This document shows, in pieces, positions 8,548-12,795 of a stretch of 12,795 nucleotides of DNA. The translations under genes were made by a program, and so were the position numbers. Where the stretch lies: the NCBI GenBank assembly GCA_030446525.1, contig JAUJNC010000182.1:1-12795 (forward strand). The letters are read 5' to 3'. Positions within the stretch are counted from its first letter, which is position 1, and every line of letters begins with the position of its first letter. This DNA is from Armatimonadaceae bacterium (GTDB lineage: Bacteria > Armatimonadota > Armatimonadia > Armatimonadales > Armatimonadaceae). The notes under the pieces were generated by a model. It worked only from the letters and a program-made list of their open reading frames with translations. It made no database searches and was not told the DNA's origin.

Positions 8548-8569
8548 GGGAGCGCTGCTGGGCGCTCCC
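8548..8569 (-). promoter_or_regulatory. Hairpin in the fliK 5' leader, just upstream of the ribosome binding site
   Basis: An 8-bp perfect stem (GGGAGCGC / GCGCTCCC) with a 6-base loop ends 9 bases before the GAGGAGG site of fliK. It would lie in the leader of the whole flagellar operon mRNA. There is no U-run, so it is not a typical terminator. It may stabilise the 5' end or tune translation. The 178-base divergent gap 8526-8703 shows no convincing promoter in either direction. Confidence 0.45.
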
Positions 8570-8703
8570 TGGGTGTATCATCGGCAAAGCGCGCGCGCCT
8601 GCAGGCGGGAAGTGGGAAAGCGGGGGAACCGGCAACGCCGGCGCGGGATTTTGCGTACAGTAGGTGACGTATCCCGGACAGATAACCGGCAAAGGAGTGG
8701 ATA

Positions 8704-9236
8704 ATGCGGAATCGTTTTTCGGTGCGGGCGGGCGCGGTGCTCGCCCTTGCTACCCTGGCGGTCTTTGGCGGGCGTGAGGCATCGCGCGCGCAGTCCCCGG
8801 GTCTGCCGGTCGGCTCGAAACCGCCGTCGTTCACGGCTAAAACATTGCGCGGCGCAGCGATCGACCCCACCAAGCAAAGTGGGCAAGGTGGTAGTGCTGG
8901 ATTTCTGGGCCACATGGTGCCTCCTGCCGTGAGTCCATCCCGACCCTTCAGGCGATGCACAACAGATACGGGCGCCAGGGGCTGATGGTGATCGGCGCTT
9001 CCAACGAAGAGCCCGCGACGGTGGCCCTTCGTCTCCAAGAACAAGATGACGTATACCATAGCCGCGGGCCCGGCCGTGTCGAGCGCCCTGGGAAAGTACA
9101 GGTGCGGGGCATCCCGACCATGGTCGTCATCGACAAAAAGGGCGCCGTCCGCATGTATGAGGTAGGCTTCCATCCTGTCGCTTCCAAGCCCAGGCTGGAG
9201 GCGATGATCAAGAAGCTGCTCGCCGAGCGAGCGTAG
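8704..9236 (+). CDS. Secreted TlpA/ResA-like thioredoxin-fold protein (frameshifted)
   Basis: This is a thiol-disulfide oxidoreductase of the TlpA/ResA type, acting outside the cytoplasmic membrane. A signal peptide occupies residues 1-30 (RNRFSVRAGAVLALATLAVF, cut near SRAQS). The AhpC-TSA/thioredoxin domain reads GSKPPSFTAKTLRGA, VVVLDFWATWC, CRESIPTLQAMHNRYGRQGL, MVIGASNEEPATVA, FVSKNKMTYTIA and GIPTMVVIDKKGAV, with the cis-Pro in GIPT. The active-site CxxC is disrupted: TGC CTCC TGC lacks two bases, so CPPC or similar is inferred. Four shifts, near 8880, 8918, 9026 and 9105, are needed for about 178 residues. The ATG has a strong AAGGAG site. It is first in the plus-strand group and could reduce the cysteines or selenocysteines of its secreted neighbours, which is inference. 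Confidence 0.85.
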
Positions 9237-9239
9237 CCG

Positions 9240-9910
9240 TTGGCGGAGCGGGGGGCGCTTTCCAGGTCCGCGCCGCGCTGTTCGATCTGGACGGGACGCT
9301 GGCGCGACATTCATCGACTTCGACCGCATGCGGCATGCCATGCGCGCTGTGTCGGCCCGCTACGGCACACAAGCCGCGACCGAGGGTGAAGACGACATCC
9401 TCGGCGTCGTGGAAACGATGGCCCGCACGCTCGGCGGCGCAGGCGGCGAGGCGGCCCGGCGGGAAGCGTGGGCCGTGCTGGAAGCCATCGAGGTCGAAGG
9501 GTGCGCGCATCCCGAGCCGGTCGAGGGCGCCCTGGAACTGCTCCGCCGTCTGCGCGACGAGCGCGGCCTGCCGGTCGCCGTTATCACCCGCAACTGCCGC
9601 CGCGTCTCCGAGGTGAGCCTGCTGTCCCGGCCCTGGCGCACGACCTGCTCGCCCGCGAGGACATCGCCCGGGCGAAGCCCCCACTCGACGCCGTCCTCCA
9701 CGCCTGCCGTGTCTTCGACGTTCCGCCCGCCGCCGCTGTCGTTGTGGGTGACCTGTGGACTGATATCGCCGCCGGCCGCGCCGCCGGCGCGCACACGGTC
9801 GGTATCCAGTGGCCGCACGATCCGCCTGGCCGCTTCGCCCGCTGCGCCCTGACTTCGAGGTACCTGCTGCGCGCGCCGCAGCGCCTCTTCTCGCGCGTGG
9901 TATAATATAG
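9240..9910 (+). CDS. HAD-superfamily hydrolase, phosphoglycolate phosphatase-like (frameshifted)
   Basis: This is a cytoplasmic phosphatase of the haloacid dehalogenase superfamily. All four motifs are visible in order: motif I ALFDLDGTLA (nucleophile Asp and acid/base Asp), motif II VAVITRN (Thr), motif III Lys in EDIARAKPPLDAVL, and motif IV AAVVVGDLWTDIAAGRAAGA (acidic pair). A helical cap lies between motifs I and II, as in the Gph/PGMB type. The pieces lie in different frames, with breaks near 9255 (G run), 9302, 9615 and 9842. The total of about 223 residues is normal. The start is uncertain because the G run after the tlpA-like stop obscures the frame. The end is the TAG at 9908-9910 or a TAA at 9903-9905. 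The substrate cannot be told. A TATAAT at 9901-9906 overlaps the stop but has no -35 partner. Confidence 0.83.
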
Positions 9911-9914
9911 CCAC

Positions 9915-10345
9915 ATGAAGCGGCGCGGTTTAGCCTTACACGGTCCTCTGCCTGCTCCTCGGCCTTTCGCGGCGCCGGCAAGCCCCATGCTCAGTTCGTC
10001 GCCTCGACCGGCGAGCCCATGACGCGCTCGTCGCAGGGACCGAGGAGCGTGCTTCGTGCTGTGCCCTGGCGCGCACGATTGCCGCCGACGGGACGGCCCG
10101 CTACGCGCTCGCCGCCCCTGACTGCTGCGACCTTCGCCAGAGCCCGGAACGCGCCGGGCTGCCCGCCGTCACCGTGGCCCCGGACGCGTTCGCCGCGGCG
10201 TGGGCCCCCGCTGCACCCCGCCGGGTTCGTGCCGCCCGCCGCCCCGTCCGTTTCGCTCGGGCCGATCGCGGACGAGTCGGCCCCGCGCGCGCCGCCGCGG
10301 CGCTTCTTTTCCCTCCCCGCGCCCCGCCTCTCGTCTCGGCCGCCG
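9915..10345 (+). CDS. Unrecognised secreted protein with paired cysteines (frameshifted)
   Basis: I do not recognise a family. The ATG 5 bases after the HAD stop begins MKRRGLAL and, after one shift near 9940, a hydrophobic stretch VLCLLLGLS, which together look like a signal peptide. The best-behaved piece of the body (about 10021-10205) reads EERASCCALARTIAADGTAR, ALAAPDCCDLRQSPERAGLP and VAPDAFAAAWAPA. After another shift come HPAGFVPPAAPSVSLGPIAD and PRRFFSLPAPRL. The two Cys-Cys pairs 20 residues apart and the Pro-rich tail are the only notable features. The right end is unclear because the sequence gives way to an antisense glycosyltransferase fragment. A role in metal handling is only a guess from the neighbouring HMA protein. 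Confidence 0.45.
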
Positions 10346-10347
10346 CC

Positions 10348-10611
10348 GCCGAAGCGGCGGGCGGAGGCCATGCAGTCGGCCGGGTCCACGGCCAGGGCGT
10401 CGAACGCGGCGACCGCCTCGGCGAGGGCGTCGGGCTCGTTGCGGGCGTAGAAGGTCCCCGGCACGCCGTCGATGACGCGCTCGAGCACGCCGCCCACGCC
10501 CACCGCGATCACCGGGCGCCCCGACGCCAGCGCCGCCACGGCGGCGATCGCCAGCAGCACCGTGGCGGGCACCACCACCGCCCGGGCGGGGCGCAGGAGC
10601 CGCTGGGGGGG
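10348..10611 (-). pseudogene. Fragment of a family-4 glycosyltransferase (C-terminal domain), antisense and truncated
   Basis: On the minus strand about 85 residues match the nucleotide-sugar-binding end of GT4 enzymes: RPARAVVVPAT, then ALASGRPVIAVGVGGVLERV, IDGVPGTFYARNEPDALAEA, VAAFDALAVDPADCMASARR. The usual E(x7)E motif before ALASGRPVIA is not intact: where EDFGIAxVEA is expected the sequence reads VLLAIAAVAA, so both glutamates are lost. No upstream GT4 domain or proper end is present. The left edge merges into the plus-strand secreted protein and the right edge lies at an 8-G run (10605-10612), where the barrel protein begins. This is a remnant, a rearrangement or an assembly join. 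It is not functional as it stands. Confidence 0.6.
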
Positions 10612-11442
10612 GAGAGCGCACCTTCGTTCGCCTTCGACATCTTCAACCCGGCGACGCGATTCGGTTTCGACAGCTTGTCCCGGCTGTACCAGGGAAGCGA
10701 CCGCATCGCCAACCCGGACGATCTCAAGATGTCCCGTCAGGAGAGCGTGTTTTCGCTCCAGTACTCCCCCCAGACCACGCTCAACGTGCGGCTGGAGATC
10801 CCCTACGTGCGCGTCACCAGCGAGCAGCGGATCGACGGGCAGACGCGAGAATCGCGCGCCAGCGGCATGGGGGATGCGATGCTGAGCGCGAAGAGCCGTT
10901 TCCGGGCGGAGTTCGGCCCCGACTGGAAGGCCATGCACGCCTACATGGTGGGCCTCCAGCTTCCGACGGGCGAGCACAACGGGCGGGAGCCGGACGGCAC
11001 ACCGCTTCTGCCCTCGGAGCAGCCCGGCACGGGCAACTGGGGCGTCCTGCTCGGCTACGCGTTCGCGTATGAGCGCCTCCAGGACACGACCTGGGCCAGC
11101 GCCCTGTACTCGCGGGATCTCGAGGGCGGATCGCGGCGCGGCGACATGCTGACGCTTGACGCCGCCTACGGCTACTGGGTGCGCCGGGCGAACCGGCCGC
11201 AGGACCTGGGCGTCATCCTGGCGGCGGGGCCGCGGCTGCAAGTCATGGGCAAGGACCGGGTGAGCGGGCAAAGCGACCGGGACAGCGGTTCCCGGATGGC
11301 GGGTCTGCATACGACCTTGATCGCCACGAAAGACAAGTACCAGGGCCGGATCGGCCTGCTTGTGCCCGTGTACCAGCGCTACAACGGCACGCAGCTCGGC
11401 TCCGGGTTGGAGTTCCGGGCGGGCCTGGAAGCGCTGTTTTAG
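10609..11442 (+). CDS. Outer-membrane beta-barrel protein, Phenol_MetA_deg-like (5' end missing)
   Basis: About 275 residues of beta-rich sequence end in a Phe (RAGLEALF) before TAG, as in outer-membrane proteins. Alternating polar/hydrophobic strands are visible: ESVFSLQYSPQTTLNVRLEI, GMGDAMLSAKSRFRAEF, KAMHAYMVGLQLPTGEHNGR, GNWGVLLGYAFAYER, GVILAAGPRLQVMG and RIGLLVPVYQRYNGTQLGSG. The pattern and the GLQLPTGEHN turn resemble the 'transporter' family PF13557 (MetA-pathway of phenol degradation), whose members are porin-like with poorly known substrates. The frame is open upstream to 10174, but that part is the shadow of the antisense glycosyltransferase fragment. No signal peptide is found, so the true N-terminus is missing at about 10610. 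The HMA gene follows 21 bases later. Confidence 0.72.
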   Translation, partial: GESAPSFAFDIFNPATRFGFDSLSRLYQGSDRIANPDDLKMSRQESVFSLQYSPQTTLNVRLEIPYVRVTSEQRIDGQTRESRASGMGDAMLSAKSRFRAEFGPDWKAMHAYMVGLQLPTGEHNGREPDGTPLLPSEQPGTGNWGVLLGYAFAYERLQDTTWASALYSRDLEGGSRRGDMLTLDAAYGYWVRRANRPQDLGVILAAGPRLQVMGKDRVSGQSDRDSGSRMAGLHTTLIATKDKYQGRIGLLVPVYQRYNGTQLGSGLEFRAGLEALF

Positions 11443-11463
11443 ATGCCAAGAAAGGAAATAGCC

Positions 11464-12036
11464 GTGCGAACGAAAGCAACGACCGCGCTCGCGGCGCTGG
11501 CCGCAATCTTGCTGGCCGGCCCGCTCCGCGCCGATGTAAAGAACGCCTGGGTGGGGGTCAACGGGGCCACCTGACCCACCTGAGCATACAGCCTCGACAA
11601 GGGGCTGCGACGCCTGGCAGGCGTCGAAAAGACACAACTCGTGACCGGTAAAGCGCCGCACCTGGAGATCCAGGTGAAGCGCGGCGCCTGGATCGACCCG
11701 GCGCAGTTCTTCCGGAACATCAGGGACGCCGGCTACCAGGCGCGCAAGGACGACGTGCGCCTGACCCTGACCGGTCAGGTGGCGAAGCAGGGCGACCAGC
11801 TTCTGTTCCTGCTGAACGACGTCAAGCCGGGGCCGCAGGCTTTCCTGCTCGCCCCCGACACGCCCAAAGACCCCAGAGAGCGGGCCGCTTTCACCGCCGC
11901 CTACAATGACATGATCCGGCGGGTCGGCCAGACCGTCGGGCTGGAGGCGCTGTGGAAGCCGGCGGCCGACAAGGGGGGCAGGGCGACGCTGCTCGTGCGG
12001 CAGATCCGCCCGGCCCCGTCCACGGGCAGCTCGTGA
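11464..12036 (+). CDS. Secreted HMA-domain protein, probable selenoprotein with UxxU (two in-frame TGA)
   Basis: A periplasmic or secreted metal-binding protein of 190 residues. The GTG at 11464 has an AAGGAA site 6 bases upstream; an in-frame ATG at 11443 is the alternative. A signal peptide occupies residues 1-23 (TTALAALAAILLAGPLRA). Residues 24-90 are a heavy-metal-associated domain: NAWVGVNGAT-U-PT-U-AYS, LDKGLRRLAGVEKTQL, LEIQVKRGAWIDPAQFFRN, IRDAGYQA. Both metal-ligand positions, normally Cys, are TGA (codons 37 and 40, at 11572-11574 and 11581-11583). The frame is unbroken on both sides with no indel. Residues 91-190 are a beta-rich domain of unknown type (VRLTLTGQVAKQGDQLLFLL ... ATLLVRQIRP). 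The gene ends with TGA at 12034-12036. The family call comes from sequence pattern; selenocysteine insertion is inferred. Without recoding the gene would be read only from an internal GTG at 11641. Confidence 0.8.
11589..11626 (+). promoter_or_regulatory. Two abutting hairpins, candidate bacterial SECIS elements
   Basis: Hairpin 1: CAGCCTC (11589-11595), loop GACAA, GGGGCTG (11601-11607), 7 pairs including one G-U. Its loop starts 21 bases after the first TGA and begins with G. Hairpin 2: CGACGCC (11608-11614), loop TGGCA, GGCGTCG (11620-11626), 7 perfect pairs. Its loop starts 31 bases after the second TGA and holds GG. Both fit the known bacterial SECIS spacing (loop roughly 16-37 bases after UGA, G early in a small loop). 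They lie inside the HMA coding sequence. Confidence 0.6.
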
Positions 12037-12044
12037 CCGCGGAA

Positions 12045-12069
12045 GGGCGGGGGGCGTGTCCCCCCGCCC
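12045..12069. other. 10-bp GC hairpin between the HMA and barrel genes
   Basis: A perfect 10-bp stem (GGGCGGGGGG / CCCCCCGCCC) with a 5-base loop fills most of the 52-base gap after the HMA stop. There is no U-run, so it is not a clear intrinsic terminator. It may reduce read-through or protect the upstream message. The GGAGGA site of the next gene begins 9 bases after it. Confidence 0.5.
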
Positions 12070-12088
12070 GAGCCGCGCGGAGGAACCT

Positions 12089-12781
12089 ATGCGAAAGATC
12101 ATCGCTCTGTTGGGCGTGGTGACGGCGACCGTCCCCGCCCATGCGCAGACAGAGGCCGCGCCGGCGGCGCCGGAGCGGACCAAGCCGCCCACCGCGGCGC
12201 GGCCGCGACCCGCCCTCCCCCCGTGAACGGGGTGACCCGGCGAAGGGTCGCCGCTCCGTGCGAGCGGCGTGCAGGCGCAGTGGCTGTTCAGCCAGCGCTA
12301 CGTCGACACCGAGCAGGAGCGCCCCCGGTGGCGCACCACGCTCGACTACCGGATCACGCCCAAGCTGCAGCTGGGCCTGGAGTACAACGCCGCGATCGGC
12401 GAGGTAGACCTGCGGGGCAACTGGTTCCTCCAGACCGAGACGGACGACCGTCCGGGCGTCATCTTCGGGTTCAGCTCCGACCGCATCGGCACGCCGTATG
12501 GCAAGATGTACTTCGTCACGGCGAGCAAGCTCGTGGCGGCGAACGGCCGGGGCTATGGCCTCGCGCCGTATGTGAGCCTGGCGTACTCGGAGTTCGACCG
12601 GGGCCTCACCGTGCCGTTCGGGGCGTCCATCGCGCTCGGACCGCAGTGGACGCTGCTGCCGATGTACGACGGCCACCGGGCCCATACCACGCTCACGTGG
12701 TCGGGCAACAGGCAGGACTCGGTGACGCTGATCTGGGCGTTCAACAGGCGCTTCGGCCTGTCCGTCGGGCGCAACTTTTGA
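12089..12781 (+). CDS. Outer-membrane beta-barrel protein (interrupted by two in-frame TGA near the N-terminus)
   Basis: A second barrel-like protein. The ATG has a GGAGGA site 4 bases upstream. The signal peptide is clear (MRKIIALLGVVTATVPAHAQ), followed by a Pro/Ala linker (PAAPERTKPPTAARPRPALP). After that come TGA at 12224-12226 and TGA at 12233-12235, and the same frame continues without shift into the barrel: VQAQWLFSQRYVDTEQERP, TLDYRITPKLQLGLEYNAAI, GEVDLRGNWFLQTETDDRPG, GRGYGLAPYVSLAYSEFDRG, LTVPFGASIALGPQWTLLPM, ending GLSVGRNF with a terminal Phe. The full length would be about 230 residues. The two TGA codons fall inside a GC-rich palindromic segment with a C run, so either that segment is miscalled or inserted or, less likely, the codons are recoded. 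It is co-oriented with the HMA gene and probably in one operon with it. Confidence 0.7.
12212..12256. repeat. GC-rich double-palindrome element in the N-terminal linker of the barrel gene
   Basis: Two stems lie side by side: CCCCG-TGAA-CGGGG (12219-12232) and CGGCGA-AGGG-TCGCCG (12238-12253). The segment resembles widespread intergenic palindromic repeats; one frame reads PPSPRERGDPAKGRR, a phrase familiar from such elements. It carries both in-frame TGA codons of the barrel gene and could have inserted into the linker. Confidence 0.5.
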
Positions 12782-12787
12782 AGGGAG
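12782..12787 (+). promoter_or_regulatory. Ribosome binding site of the next gene at the right edge
   Basis: AGGGAG directly after the barrel stop lies 6 bases before AT at 12794-12795, probably the first two bases of an ATG cut by the window edge. It suggests that another gene follows in the same operon. Confidence 0.55.
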
Positions 12788-12795
12788 ACGACTAT

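Noticed and set aside
8560..8600. Sigma-54 or sigma-28 promoter for fliK
   Set aside because: The GG and GC elements are 12 bases apart rather than 10 for sigma-54, and the sigma-28-like -10 box has no -35 partner.
8915..8935. A TGA after the TlpA-like active site as another selenocysteine
   Set aside because: The TGA appears only in the wrong frame. Restoring two bases gives TGC followed by CRESIPTLQ, so this is an ordinary CxxC with an indel.
9901..9906. TATAAT as a promoter for the downstream secreted protein
   Set aside because: It overlaps the HAD stop and no -35-like hexamer lies at a suitable distance.
11572..11583. Explaining the two TGA codons by a recoded genetic code (UGA as Trp or Gly)
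   Set aside because: TGA terminates this same gene and also fliK, motB and the last barrel gene, and the expected residue at both sites is Cys, not Trp or Gly.
11641..12036. Calling the HMA gene as a short protein starting at the internal GTG
   Set aside because: This would discard a signal peptide and most of an HMA domain that are in the same frame and have their own ribosome binding site upstream.
9991..12192. A 733-residue minus-strand open frame
   Set aside because: It is the GC-rich shadow of the barrel and HMA genes. Only the short glycosyltransferase segment at 10348-10611 looks like protein.
1..12795. CRISPR arrays, tRNA or rRNA genes, transposase genes
   Set aside because: No regularly spaced repeats, tRNA-like cloverleaf, rRNA core sequence or transposase-like protein was seen on either strand.

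Overview
The window is GC-rich DNA from a flagellated bacterium with an outer membrane. The flagellar order fliK-flgD-(flagellar operon protein)-flgE-flbD-motA-motB-fliL-fliM-fliN-fliO resembles the compact fla operons of Bacillota, Armatimonadota and related deep-branching phyla. Two beta-barrel-like proteins ending in Phe argue for a diderm. A high-GC Armatimonadota-like lineage is my best guess, held at low confidence because there is no rRNA or taxonomic marker. The assembly looks draft quality: many genes whose protein is recognisable end to end are broken by single-base frameshifts, often at homopolymers.

Positions 1-8525 (minus strand) are one flagellar operon read right to left: hook-length control (fliK), hook cap (flgD), a small flagellar operon protein, hook (flgE), flbD, the stator (motA, motB), fliL, the C-ring switch (fliM, fliN) and a LysM-bearing fliO that runs off the left edge. 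Spacing is tight, with several overlaps. An 18-bp perfect inverted repeat sits between flgE and flbD.

Positions 8526-8703 are a divergent intergenic region with a hairpin just upstream of the fliK ribosome binding site.

Positions 8704-12795 (plus strand) hold an envelope and redox group: a secreted TlpA-like thioredoxin, a HAD phosphatase, an unrecognised secreted protein with two Cys-Cys pairs, an out-of-place antisense fragment of a family-4 glycosyltransferase, a 5'-truncated outer-membrane barrel protein, a secreted heavy-metal-associated (HMA) domain protein and a second barrel protein. The next gene begins at the right edge.

The most interesting item is the HMA protein at 11464-12036. 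Its reading frame is continuous from a well-placed GTG start to its stop, except that both cysteine positions of the CxxC metal-binding motif are TGA. Two abutting 7-bp hairpins follow at distances suitable for bacterial SECIS elements. The same gene ends with TGA, and fliK, motB and the last barrel gene also use TGA as stop, so a global code change is unlikely. The simplest reading is a UxxU selenoprotein, a double-selenocysteine metal-binding protein exported to the envelope and encoded between two outer-membrane barrel proteins.
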